27,255 nt of DNA from QHWT01 sp046726015 (GCA_046726015.1 JBKOZS010000338.1:1-27255), one strand, 5' to 3'; shown: positions 1 to 8,125, counted from the first letter of the stretch. The notes: generated by a model not told the origin, from the letters alone. Translations and numbers: made by a program.

Positions 1-1205
1 GTCTCGTTCGTCACCAGCGGCGCGATGACATTGAGAATCTGCGCGAGGCAGCCGATGCGGACGCGGTCGGACTGGCGCAGTAGCGTGTTGACGAATCCGC
101 CTACGAGCAGCGCGTCCTCCAGGTTGTAGACCTCTTCGAGCAGCTTCGGCGCAAAGGCTCGCTTGCCATCGGCGAACGCTCCGCCGCGCGCGCGATACCA
201 GACGTTCCATTCGTCGAACGAGAGCCATAAGCGCTTGGGGGATTTTCGCAGGCCCTGGACGTAGTCCGCGACCGCGGCAATCTCGCGAATCTGCCGTTCC
301 ATGTCCAGGTTCATCGCGAGGTAGCGCGCGGTGCTGGTGCCTGTCAGATCCTTCGTGTTTCCGTAGTAATTGTGCAGGGAGATGCCATCTACCTGGTCGT
401 AGCATTCCTCGAGGACCTCGCGATCCCACACGAGGTAGGTCGGCATGTTGGTGTTGCTCGAGCCGCACGCGATCAGCTGAAGGCCCCGGTCGATAATCCG
501 GATCTGGCGCGCCGTGTCGCGGGCCTTGCGGCCGTACTCCCGCGCCGTCATGTGACCCATCTGCCACGGGCCGTCCATTTCGTTGCCGAGGCACCAGTAG
601 CGCACGTTGTGCGCCGTGTCGTACCCGTGCGATCGGCGCAGGTCGCTCCACTTCGTTCCCTTGTCGACGTTGCAGTACTCGACGTACGCGACTGCCATCT
701 CCGGCGTGCCGGTCCCGAGGTTGAATGCCAGCAGCGGCTCGGTACTCACCAGCTTGCACCAGTCGATGAATTCGTTCGTCCCGAACTGGTTCGTCTCGAG
801 CGAGTTCCACGCGCGCTCCAGCACGGCGGGCCGTTGCTTCTTCGGTCCGACGCCGTCGAGCCAGTTGTAACCGGACACGAAGTTGCCACCGGGATAGCGC
901 ATCACCGGCACCCCGAGTCGCTTGATTTCAGCGATGACGTCGGTCCGGAATCCATTGGCGTCCGCGAGACGCGAACCTGGTTCGTAGACGCCCGTGTAGA
1001 TCGCCCTCCCGAGATGCTCGAGGAACGCCCCGAGCAGGCGGCGATCGAATTCCGATCGGGTGCGCGACTGGACGATCACCGCTCGCGCCGGGCCGCGACT
1101 GACCTGCGCGAAGCCGAGACTTGGCAGCCAGGATCCGGCAGCGAGGAGCGCGCCGGATTTTCCGAGGCCTGACAGAAAGCTGCGACGGCTGAACGTGGTG
1201 CTCAT
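1..1205 (-). CDS. GH51 alpha-L-arabinofuranosidase, Tat-exported (3' end beyond window)
   Basis: Probable exo-acting alpha-L-arabinofuranosidase that removes terminal arabinose from arabinan or arabinoxylan. The visible 401 residues contain both GH51 (clan GH-A) catalytic motifs: the acid/base Glu209 in CLGNEMDGPW and the nucleophile Glu332 in SFDEWNVW. RYPGGNFVSGYNW at 103-115 is also typical of the family. The N-terminus SRRSFLSGLGKSGALLAAG is a twin-arginine signal (Arg7-Arg8), so the enzyme is probably exported folded. That is less usual, since many GH51 enzymes are cytoplasmic. Family members are near 500 residues, so about 100 residues of the C-terminal beta domain lie off the left edge. 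The start at 1205 has AAGGG six bases upstream; an in-frame ATG at 1211 would sit directly on that site. It is divergent from the isomerase-family gene at 1403. Family assignment is firm; the exact substrate is inferred. Confidence 0.9.
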   Translation of the reverse strand, partial: MSTTFSRRSFLSGLGKSGALLAAGSWLPSLGFAQVSRGPARAVIVQSRTRSEFDRRLLGAFLEHLGRAIYTGVYEPGSRLADANGFRTDVIAEIKRLGVPVMRYPGGNFVSGYNWLDGVGPKKQRPAVLERAWNSLETNQFGTNEFIDWCKLVSTEPLLAFNLGTGTPEMAVAYVEYCNVDKGTKWSDLRRSHGYDTAHNVRYWCLGNEMDGPWQMGHMTAREYGRKARDTARQIRIIDRGLQLIACGSSNTNMPTYLVWDREVLEECYDQVDGISLHNYYGNTKDLTGTSTARYLAMNLDMERQIREIAAVADYVQGLRKSPKRLWLSFDEWNVWYRARGGAFADGKRAFAPKLLEEVYNLEDALLVGGFVNTLLRQSDRVRIGCLAQILNVIAPLVTNE

Positions 1206-1270
1206 GGTCATCCCTTGAACGCTCAGACGACTCCGTGCGCCCTGGCGGGCGGCGGGAGCATATCAGTTTT

Positions 1271-1287
1271 CTTACGGTAACGTTCAC
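1271..1287. promoter_or_regulatory. Possible LacI/GntR-type sugar operator
   Basis: The divergent spacer between the arabinofuranosidase and the isomerase contains TTACGGTAA (1272-1280), a palindrome around a central G, followed by an AACGTT core (1279-1284). Odd-centred TTAC-n-GTAA sites resemble operators of LacI-family sugar regulators such as GntR. No regulator gene is present in the window, so this is a motif-level inference. Confidence 0.3.
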
Positions 1288-1402
1288 GATATGCTTCCGG
1301 CCTGCGACGTGAATTGCCCGCAGGCGTCCGGCAGGCGCGTCGAGCCCCGCGCGGACGATCTCACGCCGAGCTGATACTTGTCTCGAGAGTGCGGAGGCCG
1401 TC

Positions 1403-2815
1403 ATGACAAAAGGACCGACGACGCTGGGCGTCATCGTGGGGAATCGCGGCTTCTTCCCCTCCCACCTCTGCTCGACTGGCCGGCTCGAGATCCTGGACGC
1501 ACTGCGCGAGGAAGGCTTCAACGTCGTGGCGCTCGACGCCGAATCGACGCCGCACGGCGCTGTCGAAAGTCTCGCGGACGCGCGGGCCTGCGCCGACCTG
1601 TTTCGGTCGCGTCGCGATGTGATCGACGGCGTACTCGTGACGCTGCCGAATTTTGGCGACGAGCGCGCGGTTGCCAATACGCTGCGCTGGGCCGCGCTCG
1701 ACGTCCCCGTCCTTGTGCATGCGTTCAGCGACGAAGGCGACCGCATGACGATCGAGCATCGCCGCGACAGCTTCTGCGGCAAGATGTCGGTCTGTAACAA
1801 TCTCCGCCAGTACGGAATCCGCTACTCGCTGACGTCGCTGCATACGGTTCCCCCGCGTCACGCGTCCTTCCGCGAGGACCTCCGCCGCTTCGGCGCAACC
1901 TGCCGCGTCGTCCGCGCTCTGAAAGGCGCGCGGATTGGCGCGATTGGCGCGAGACCTGCGGCCTTCAACACCGTCCGCTTCAGCGAGAAACTACTCGAAC
2001 GATCCGGGATCTCCGTCGAGACGCTGGACCTGTCGGAAGTGCTCGGATGGGTGAAGCGCATGGAAGATGCGGAACCCGCCGTCAAAGGGAAGCTCACGGC
2101 GATTGGCGAGTACACCGGCGTTCGCGGCATCCCCACACTCAGCCTGACGCGCATGGCGAAGCTGGGCGTGGCGATCGATCGGTGGATGCAGGAGAAGCAA
2201 CTCTCGGCAACCGCCATCCAGTGCTGGACGGCGCTCGAAGAGTTCTATGGCGTCGTGCCCTGCACGTTGATGAGCATGATGTCCGAGTCGCTGCTGCCGA
2301 GCGCGTGCGAGACCGACATCGCCGGACTGCTCGGCATGTATGTTCTGCAGGCGGCGTCACGCCAGCCAGCCGCGCTCCTCGACTGGAACAACAACTACGG
2401 TGACGACCCGAACAAAGGGGTCGTGTTCCACTGCTCGAACCTTCCGAAGAGCTTTTTCGGTGAGCATCGGATGGACTACCAGGCGATCATCGCCGGGACG
2501 GTTGGCAAGGAAAACACATACGGTACGATCGTCGGGCGGGTCGCGCCAGGGCCGTTCACCTACTGCCGCGTGTCGACCGACGATCTGGACGGCAAGATGT
2601 CGTCATACGTTGGCGAGGGGCGGTTCACGGACGACAAACTCGATACGTTCGGCGGCTACGGCGTCATCGAAATACGCGACTTCCAGCGCCTCCTGCGGAT
2701 GATCTGCGAGCGAGGATTCGAGCATCATGTCGCCGCGACGTGCGCCACCGTTGGCGCGGCGGTGCATGATGCTCTCGACACCTATCAAGGGTGGGACGTG
2801 TATCAGCACGTCTGA
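1403..2815 (+). CDS. L-fucose/L-arabinose isomerase family protein
   Basis: This 470-residue cytoplasmic protein belongs to the L-fucose/L-arabinose isomerase superfamily (COG2407-like), which interconverts aldoses and ketoses using a divalent metal. Visible marks are the N-terminal Rossmann-like segment (TLGVIVGNRGFF at 7-18), the ACETD motif at 301-305 that corresponds to the metal-binding Glu region, LLDWNNN at 325-331 with a probable metal-ligand Asp327, and EHHVAAT at 440-446 near the C-terminus. These three positions match the Glu/Asp/His metal triad of FucI by order and spacing; I could not align them formally. The start has a clear GGAGG five bases upstream. Beside a GH51 enzyme that releases arabinose, isomerisation of L-arabinose or another plant-wall sugar is the likely role, but the substrate is not decided by sequence. 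Confidence 0.8.
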   Translation: MTKGPTTLGVIVGNRGFFPSHLCSTGRLEILDALREEGFNVVALDAESTPHGAVESLADARACADLFRSRRDVIDGVLVTLPNFGDERAVANTLRWAALDVPVLVHAFSDEGDRMTIEHRRDSFCGKMSVCNNLRQYGIRYSLTSLHTVPPRHASFREDLRRFGATCRVVRALKGARIGAIGARPAAFNTVRFSEKLLERSGISVETLDLSEVLGWVKRMEDAEPAVKGKLTAIGEYTGVRGIPTLSLTRMAKLGVAIDRWMQEKQLSATAIQCWTALEEFYGVVPCTLMSMMSESLLPSACETDIAGLLGMYVLQAASRQPAALLDWNNNYGDDPNKGVVFHCSNLPKSFFGEHRMDYQAIIAGTVGKENTYGTIVGRVAPGPFTYCRVSTDDLDGKMSSYVGEGRFTDDKLDTFGGYGVIEIRDFQRLLRMICERGFEHHVAATCATVGAAVHDALDTYQGWDVYQHV

Positions 2816-2835
2816 CTGCATGCCGTTGGCCGTCT

Positions 2836-2914
2836 GCGGTTCGCAGCCTGCGGTTAAGGTTCACAGTCAGCGGTTCGCGGTTCACAGTCAGCGGTTCGCG
2901 GTTACAGTCAGCGG
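2836..2914 (+). repeat. Heptamer array A between convergent genes
   Basis: The 99-bp gap between the isomerase stop and the DUF1259 stop is almost filled with 7-bp units, mainly GCGGTTC and ACAGTCA, with two 6-bp slips (at 2850 and 2898). Within it a 21-bp unit (three heptamers) is repeated perfectly at 2860-2880 and 2881-2901, followed by a partial third copy. Its position between two converging 3' ends matches arrays B and C in this window. Confidence 0.85.
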
Positions 2915-3820
2915 CTACCGCCTCGCGTTCGGCTTACCGAGCTCGCCGAGCGCCGCCTTGAATCCCGCGGCAAGCTTTTCAGCCGGCCCCGTGCCCCAGT
3001 AGTGGAGGAAGAACACTGTCGGTTCCGTCTGTGTCATGTGGTGGTGAATCGCGACAACATCGAGACCATTCTTGCGAAGCGCCGTTAACACCGGGGGGAC
3101 TTCGTTGGCGAGCATCGCGACGTCGCCGGCAATCGCGGCGTTCTCGTTGGTGCCGACGAAGGCGGCCCAGGTGTTCAGTCCCATGCGCGCGTTGATTGAT
3201 GCGCCCATCTCCGTCAGCTTCAGGTCATCACGGCCGATTGTGATCTTGTAGACGTCACCGGTCTGCTCGCCCGGCGTCCCCACGATCTGCGCGATCTTCG
3301 CGGTATCGAGCGTGGCGCCGGCGGGTGCCGTGCCGCTCGTGCTTGTGGGCCGTGGCGCATTCTTCCCAATCAGATCGAGAGCGGGCTTGAGTTTGCGTGC
3401 GAGATCCGCAGGTGTGCCATGGCCGTGCACGTGCATGTAAAAGATGCGCGGCTCTTCCCAGAAGAAATGATTGTGCAGCGCGGTCACCTCGAGACCATTG
3501 TCGAGGAGCGCCGACATGACCGGATTCACTTCATCCTGGGTCAGTACCAGATCTCCCATCAGCACGTTCATGTCGCCGCTGCCCTTCGTCATCGCGACCC
3601 AGCCGCCAAACCCGAATGGCGTTGGCGTCTTGACGTTCGCGACCGTCACGTTCAGATCGTTGCGAGGGATGTTGACCTTCAGCACGTTGGCCTTGAAATC
3701 ACCTTGCTTGCCCAGCGCGCTCAGAACTTCCTTGTATTCCGCTGGCACGTCCTGCGCCTTCGCCGCCTGCCCGAGTATCAGAAATGCAACCGCCGCACAT
3801 CCAGTGAACAACCGTTTCAT
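2915..3820 (-). CDS. Secreted tandem DUF1259 (LppY/LpqO-family) protein
   Basis: This 301-residue exported protein consists of two DUF1259 domains in tandem, about residues 25-155 and 170-296, as in the LppY/LpqO family. Each repeat ends with a paired histidine signature: LHNHFFWEEP with MHVHGHG (115-135) in the first, and IHHHMTQTEP with LHYWGTG (258-278) in the second. The conserved histidines suggest metal binding, but the biochemical function of DUF1259 is not established. A Sec signal peptide (KRLFTGCAAVAFLILG, cleavage near AKA-QD at 21-24) points to the periplasm or outside. The start at 3820 is chosen because GGAGG lies five bases upstream and the signal peptide begins there; an upstream in-frame ATG at 3856 would spoil both. 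It is divergent from the barrel gene at 3907. Confidence 0.85.
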   Translation of the reverse strand: MKRLFTGCAAVAFLILGQAAKAQDVPAEYKEVLSALGKQGDFKANVLKVNIPRNDLNVTVANVKTPTPFGFGGWVAMTKGSGDMNVLMGDLVLTQDEVNPVMSALLDNGLEVTALHNHFFWEEPRIFYMHVHGHGTPADLARKLKPALDLIGKNAPRPTSTSGTAPAGATLDTAKIAQIVGTPGEQTGDVYKITIGRDDLKLTEMGASINARMGLNTWAAFVGTNENAAIAGDVAMLANEVPPVLTALRKNGLDVVAIHHHMTQTEPTVFFLHYWGTGPAEKLAAGFKAALGELGKPNARR

Positions 3821-3906
3821 GATGACCTCCAACACGTTCGTGTCCCCAACCCTCACGATGAGCTGATTTCACGGGTTCTCACGCCTTCTGCTCGTGGAGG
3901 CGCGAA

Positions 3907-4584
3907 ATGGTACGCTCGGCCCTTTTCGTATTCCTGCTTCTTCTCGCTGGGGTTTCGACCGCGCACGCGCAGTCGCGGGTCTACGTCGCCGCAATAGCCG
4001 CCGCGGATGGGGGGGAACGCGGCAACATCCCGGGCGGCGCGGTTCCATCGGTCGGAGGCCTCGTTGGATTTCGGCTCACCGACGCGTGGAGCATGGAACT
4101 CGAAGCCGAGCGCGGCTTTCGCACGACAACCACCGGCACCGGCGAGGGACTCTGGATCTCATTTCCGCCAACCCGAAATCCCACGCGCGACGAGATCGAA
4201 TTGTACGGCGTTCACGCGCGTTTCGATCGAATGCAGAAAGCCGGCCCGGGCTGGTCGGCCCAGGCCGTGTGGCGCAGCCGTAATCCCGGCCGTGTCAACG
4301 TCGGGCTTCTTGCGGGCGTGTCGTCGCGTGCATATTCGAGCCGCGTCGTGCGGACGATCACATCCATTTCGCCCCTGGTGCCGGCCGCTCAGCTCGGTCA
4401 GGTATCGGACGAGGATTCGACTCGCCGCATGGCCGGCACCGGTCTCTCCGGCGGACTCCTGATCTTCGTTCGGGCCACGCGTCAGCTCACCGTCGCACCG
4501 GAGTTCCGGTTGACGAGCGGTTTCATCACCAACGATCGGTATACCGTGTTCCGCACGGGCGTTCGCGTCATGTGGAGCTTCTGA
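3907..4584 (+). CDS. Small outer-membrane beta-barrel protein
   Basis: A 225-residue exported protein with a strong signal peptide (MVRSALFVFLLLLAGVSTAHAQ, cleavage near residue 22). The mature part alternates polar and hydrophobic residues in short segments rich in Gly, Arg and Thr. It ends in FRTGVRVMWSF, with a terminal Phe as recognised by the BAM machinery. The early segment SVGGLVGFRLTDAWSMELEAERG resembles OmpA/Omp_b-brl-like eight-strand barrels. GGAGG lies six bases before the ATG. No enzymatic motif is visible. It shares an 86-bp divergent spacer with the DUF1259 gene and converges on the amidohydrolase pair across heptamer array B. The specific function is unknown. Confidence 0.7.
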   Translation: MVRSALFVFLLLLAGVSTAHAQSRVYVAAIAAADGGERGNIPGGAVPSVGGLVGFRLTDAWSMELEAERGFRTTTTGTGEGLWISFPPTRNPTRDEIELYGVHARFDRMQKAGPGWSAQAVWRSRNPGRVNVGLLAGVSSRAYSSRVVRTITSISPLVPAAQLGQVSDEDSTRRMAGTGLSGGLLIFVRATRQLTVAPEFRLTSGFITNDRYTVFRTGVRVMWSF

Positions 4585-4591
4585 GCGTCAC

Positions 4592-4647
4592 CGTCTGCAG
4601 TCTTCAACCCGCAGACAGCAAACTGCAGACCGGAGACCGCGAACCGC
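4592..4647 (-). repeat. Heptamer array B between convergent genes
   Basis: Eight consecutive 7-bp units without slippage fill most of the 75-bp gap between the barrel gene stop (4584) and the amidohydrolase stop (4660). Read on the minus strand they begin GCGGTTC, GCGGTCT, CCGGTCT, then GCAGTTT and GCTGTCT, so the consensus (GCGGTYT) is close to that of array A on the opposite strand. Confidence 0.8.
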
Positions 4648-4659
4648 AGCCGCCGGCAT

Positions 4660-5970
4660 TCATCGCAGCGTTCTGTATTTTTCGAACAACTGCTTCTGCC
4701 GCGTATCGCCCGACACCTCGCGGCCGGCAATGAACACATGCTCGGCGCGCGTCGTCAGTTCGAACGGATCGCCGGACCAGATGACGACGTCGGCGTCCTT
4801 GCCCGCTTCGAGCGAACCAAGCCGGTCGGCCACGCCCCACACGCGCGCGGGTTCGAGCGTCACCGCGCGAAGCGCCGCGTCGCGATCGAGGCCGTTCGCG
4901 ATCGCATTCCCGGCCTCCTGCCGAAGGTTGCGCGCGTTGTGGGTGTCAAACGAGGAGAGCACGACCGTCGCGCCGGCTTTCGACAGGCGCGCCGCGTTCT
5001 CGAGTGTCGCGCCGAGTGCGTCGAAGCTGGGGATGTTCGTGAGTGGCTTGATTACGACCGGCACTTTGCGCGCGACGAGCTGGTCGGCGACGCGCCATCC
5101 TTCGACGGCCCCCATCAGGATCAGTTTCAGGTTGAACTCCTCCGCAAGCCGCAGCGCCGCCAGTAGATCGCTCGCGCGGTTCGCGTTCACCGCAAGCGGC
5201 AGCTCGCCGCGGACGACAGGCCTCAGCGCTTCGAGATCGAGGCGGCCCCGCGCGTACGGCCGCCGCTGTGCACTGGCCCAGGCCACGCCGTGGCGATCGA
5301 AGTCAATCGCATCCTGCAGCGCCTCTCGCAGGCGAAGCATGGCCGATGCTCTCGACCCGCCTGCGGCCGCGGCCCCCGCCTCCCCGAGATTTGCGAACAC
5401 GGCGACCGGCGCCTTGACCACACTCGCTGGTGCCTGTGCGCCGGTGAGATCGAACATCGCGCCCTGGCCGAGAAGCACGTGGCCCGATCCCGACGGCATG
5501 ACGACGGCGCGCGTAATGCCGTCAACGCGCGTCACCGGGATCACGGTTGATTCACCGTTGAACCCATCCACCACGTTGAACGCAGCGCTCAGTTCCTTGT
5601 CAGTGGTCGCCTGATCGTCGGTCCCCTCCGCGCCGGACTGGATCTCGACGATTCCAATCTGCGTTGCCGACTCGATCAACCCTGGCGTGACGATCTTCCC
5701 GGCCGCGTCGACGGCCCGCGCGCCGGCGGGCACGGCAACGCCGGCGCCAACGGCGGCGATCTTATTTCCGCGAATCACCACCGTCCCGCGCTCGATGCCA
5801 GGACCCGACACCGGCAGCACGCGGGCATTCGTAATCGCGATCGTCTCTCCGGGCGCGACTGGAGTCGGCGCCGGGCGCCTTTGCACTTCACGCGGCGCGG
5901 GGCGTGGCGCCTGTCCGGCGATCGATGCACCCAGGCCCAGTGACACAAGCAGTGCAAGGGTGACCTTCAT
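4660..5970 (-). CDS. Amidohydrolase-fold protein lacking metal ligands (probable pseudoenzyme)
   Basis: A 436-residue exported protein (signal peptide MKVTLALLVSLGLGASIAGQ) with the amidohydrolase-superfamily framework: the N-terminal beta-sandwich ITNARVLPVSGPGIERGTVV, the barrel, and the C-terminal LGSLEAGKDADVVIWSGDPF return to the sandwich. Compared with its upstream partner, every recognisable metal position is changed: ESATQ at 100-104 replaces DTHSH, AVNAN at 260-264 replaces LVHNH, and LMGAVEGW at 285-292 replaces FHHAVEAY. It is therefore probably catalytically dead or differently active. Start 5970 overlaps the partner's stop in an ATGA arrangement, so translation is probably coupled. 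In-frame codons run much further upstream, but that reading lies inside the partner gene and has no homology. A regulatory or structural subunit for the partner is the simplest idea. Confidence 0.85.
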   Translation of the reverse strand: MKVTLALLVSLGLGASIAGQAPRPAPREVQRRPAPTPVAPGETIAITNARVLPVSGPGIERGTVVIRGNKIAAVGAGVAVPAGARAVDAAGKIVTPGLIESATQIGIVEIQSGAEGTDDQATTDKELSAAFNVVDGFNGESTVIPVTRVDGITRAVVMPSGSGHVLLGQGAMFDLTGAQAPASVVKAPVAVFANLGEAGAAAAGGSRASAMLRLREALQDAIDFDRHGVAWASAQRRPYARGRLDLEALRPVVRGELPLAVNANRASDLLAALRLAEEFNLKLILMGAVEGWRVADQLVARKVPVVIKPLTNIPSFDALGATLENAARLSKAGATVVLSSFDTHNARNLRQEAGNAIANGLDRDAALRAVTLEPARVWGVADRLGSLEAGKDADVVIWSGDPFELTTRAEHVFIAGREVSGDTRQKQLFEKYRTLR

Positions 5971-7490
5971 CGGACACCTCCCTGCGGTACCAGCCCGGTC
6001 GTGAAATCGCGGTTCAGCTCTGTCGCGGGATGTGTGCGGTCGTACATCAGCGCGCCGTCGATGAATACCTGTTCCGCATGGGTGTAGACACTGAACGGAT
6101 CGCCGGACCAGATCACGACGTCTGCGTTCTTGCCCTGCTCGAGCGAGCCGGTGACCTTGTCGATGCCAAGCGCCTTTGCCGGATTGAGCGTGATCCATTT
6201 CACGGCGTCCGCCCGCTCGATCCGGAAGCCGGCCTCCCAGCCGGCGCGCAGCGCCTTGGCCGCTTCCTGGTTCAGCCGCTGCTCGCCGCTCGCATCGTCG
6301 GAATGCACAATCGCGCAGCCCTTTGCCTGATCGACGAGCGCGATGTTCTCGCGAACACCGTCGTACGCCTCCAGCTTGAATCCCCACCAGTCGGCCCACA
6401 TGCTCGCGCAGATGTTGTTGTCCGCGAGCAGGTCGCGAACCTTGTAGGCCTCGACCGCATGATGGAACGACGTGATCTTGTAGCCGAACTCCTTCGCGAC
6501 ATTGATCATGGTCGCCATCTCGTCGGCGCGATAGCAGTGGTTGTGCACGAGAATCTCCCCGTCGAGTACGCCAGCAAGTGTTTCGAGCTGCAGGTTACGC
6601 GCGGGACGTTTCTCGGGATCGGAGCCGGCGGTTTTCCAACGCCGCAGGCTGTCGCGATATTCAGCAGCGGCCTGCCACGCGCGGCGATAGCCGGCGACGT
6701 TGCCCATTCGCGTCTGCGGCGCGGTATTGCGTGCGCCGTACACGCGCTTGGGGTTTTCGCCGCATGCCATCTTCAGGCTGTAGGGAGCGCCAGGAAACTT
6801 CATGCCTTCCGCCGTGCGCGACGGAACGTTCTTCACGGTAATGCCGCGTCCGCCAAACAAGTTTGCCGAGCCCGGCAGGATCTGCATTGCGGTCACGCCG
6901 CCCGCGAGCGACAGATCGAATTGGGGATCCTGCGGCCACAACGAGTGCTCGGCGGACACTTCGGCAGTGTTCGGGCTCGTCACCTCGTTGCCGTCCCGCA
7001 ACGACTCGATCCCGGGCGCCGCGTACACGCCGAGATGCGAGTGCGTGTCGATGATGCCGGGCGTGACCCATTTCCCATCCGCCTCGATCACCACAGCGTC
7101 CGCAGGCGCACTGACCGTTTGGCCTACTGCGGCGATTTTGCCCTCCTGCAGGAGGATCGATCCTCGTTCAATTGCCGGTCCAGCAGCGGTCAGGATCGTC
7201 GCATTGCGAATGACCGTCGTGCGCGATGGGAACGGCTTATAGGTTGATGCGTACGCGTTCGGGACCACCGGCGCCGACCCCGTTTGTTGTGGCGCGGGCT
7301 GTGGCGGCGTCGCAGGATGCGCCGGCGTCTCGGGCGGTGTCGGCGTGCGCTCGCCAGGTGTTGCGGGATTCGGTGCGCCCGGCCGGGCGGGCGGTTGCGC
7401 GGGGGGCTTCTGCTGGTCGCCATTCGTGGTGATTGTGAAGCACGCTAGGAGGACAGCAACGACTGAAGCCTGGACATATCTCATTCGCAT
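5967..7490 (-). CDS. Secreted amidohydrolase (imidazolonepropionase-like)
   Basis: A 507-residue exported metal-dependent hydrolase of the amidohydrolase superfamily. After an N-terminal signal segment comes a Pro-rich linker (about 28-75). The sandwich strand NATILTAAGPAIERGSILL and the metal-binding PGIIDTHSHLG (His150, His152) follow. Further candidate ligands are LVHNH (His316, His318), SFHHAVEAY (His343, His344) and IVHSDDASGEQ (Asp398). The C-terminus has the family return LGIDKVTGSLEQGKNADVVIWSGDPF. Such secreted proteins are often called imidazolonepropionase-like or peptidase-like; the true substrate is unknown. The start is the first of two close ATGs (7490 and 7484). The gene overlaps the downstream paralogue by four bases and is the likely catalytic member of the pair. 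Confidence 0.88.
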   Translation of the reverse strand: MRMRYVQASVVAVLLACFTITTNGDQQKPPAQPPARPGAPNPATPGERTPTPPETPAHPATPPQPAPQQTGSAPVVPNAYASTYKPFPSRTTVIRNATILTAAGPAIERGSILLQEGKIAAVGQTVSAPADAVVIEADGKWVTPGIIDTHSHLGVYAAPGIESLRDGNEVTSPNTAEVSAEHSLWPQDPQFDLSLAGGVTAMQILPGSANLFGGRGITVKNVPSRTAEGMKFPGAPYSLKMACGENPKRVYGARNTAPQTRMGNVAGYRRAWQAAAEYRDSLRRWKTAGSDPEKRPARNLQLETLAGVLDGEILVHNHCYRADEMATMINVAKEFGYKITSFHHAVEAYKVRDLLADNNICASMWADWWGFKLEAYDGVRENIALVDQAKGCAIVHSDDASGEQRLNQEAAKALRAGWEAGFRIERADAVKWITLNPAKALGIDKVTGSLEQGKNADVVIWSGDPFSVYTHAEQVFIDGALMYDRTHPATELNRDFTTGLVPQGGVR

Positions 7491-7559
7491 GTCTGCGGTA
7501 CCTCACCGTCATCCTTCCAGAAAGTCGTCCAACCGTCCAACCCTCGGATGCGACGTGCG

Positions 7560-8012
7560 TCATTTCGCGGGGACATTTCCACGCTCCCCTGAGGATCGTA
7601 TCGGCATGCTGTTCTGGCGCACGCATCGCGCCGCACGCATTCTCTTCTCGCTCAACTTTCACCTGGGTCGCTGGACGCCGCAGCAGTGCGTTGACTTCCT
7701 GGTCGACCGTGTCGGCCACGAGCGCTTCACGGCCGAAGGTGAGGTGTGCGCCGCTCGCTGATCGGATCGTACTCGCCCCTGTACCAGGCGGCCTACATGC
7801 TCGGGGCGTTGCAGATCCGCGCGCTTTCACAGGAAGTCGTGGCTCGAAGAAAATGACGTCGAAGCAGTTCAACGATGCCTTCCCCGCGCGAAGGCGCGAT
7901 GCCAATTGAAATCATGCGTCCAGCATTGAGCAATCAGCCCTTGAGCCCAACTACACGGCACGATGGCTCTTCTACAGCGACGTGCCCGGCCAGGCCTCAT
8001 GCGAGGCGCAAA
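7560..8012 (+). pseudogene. DUF885 family remnant with multiple frameshifts
   Basis: Three reading frames together give a recognisable DUF885 C-terminus. Frame 1 encodes EDRIGMLFWRTHRAARILF and LGRWTPQQCVDFLVDRVG up to about 7741. A shift then gives SLIGSYSPLYQAAYMLGALQ to about 7850. Next comes MTSKQFNDAF (from 7854), then another shift to REGAMPIEIMRPAL (from about 7889), and a last one to NYTARWLFYSDVPGQ (to about 8010). At least three or four indels and internal stops mean it cannot make one protein. The N-terminal three quarters of the family (usually 550-600 residues) is gone. It occupies most of the gene-poor gap 7491-8165. DUF885 members are secreted, probably peptidase-like hydrolases. 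Sequencing error is unlikely to explain so many shifts together with the truncation. Confidence 0.8.
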
Positions 8013-8092
8013 CGTGGAGAGCGCCATCCAGCTCTCCCGTTTCAATCCGCGCGGTTAAGACTTTGCATCGTTACCTAACGCCTGGAACACGG

Positions 8093-8125
8093 GCTGGCTG
8101 CCGATTTGGCAGAACACACCAGCCG
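8093..8125 (+). other. Bulged stem-loop upstream of small winged-helix gene
   Basis: Outer arms GGCTGG/CCAGCC (8093-8098, 8120-8125) enclose inner arms CTGCC/GGCAG (8099-8103, 8109-8113) around a five-base loop, with a six-base bulge AACACA on the 3' side. The structure lies about 40 bases before the start of the small gene and could be a leader element or a terminator left from the DUF885 gene. No T-run follows it. The rest of 8013-8165 shows nothing else I can name. Confidence 0.35.

Noticed and set aside
372..1172. Long plus-strand frame of 266 codons opposite the GH51 gene
   Set aside because: It is antisense to a gene with clear catalytic motifs, and its translation is Arg/Val-rich without any domain.
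5971..6399. N-terminal extension of the second amidohydrolase
   Set aside because: It is read in another frame of the upstream amidohydrolase gene; the signal peptide and ATGA overlap fix the start at 5970.
6030..7247. Plus-strand frame of 405 codons
   Set aside because: It lies antisense to the amidohydrolase; in high-GC genes the opposite strand is often open by codon bias.
7528..7546. Two copies of CGTCCAAC side by side
   Set aside because: Only two short copies, with an 8-bp and not a 7-bp period; likely chance.
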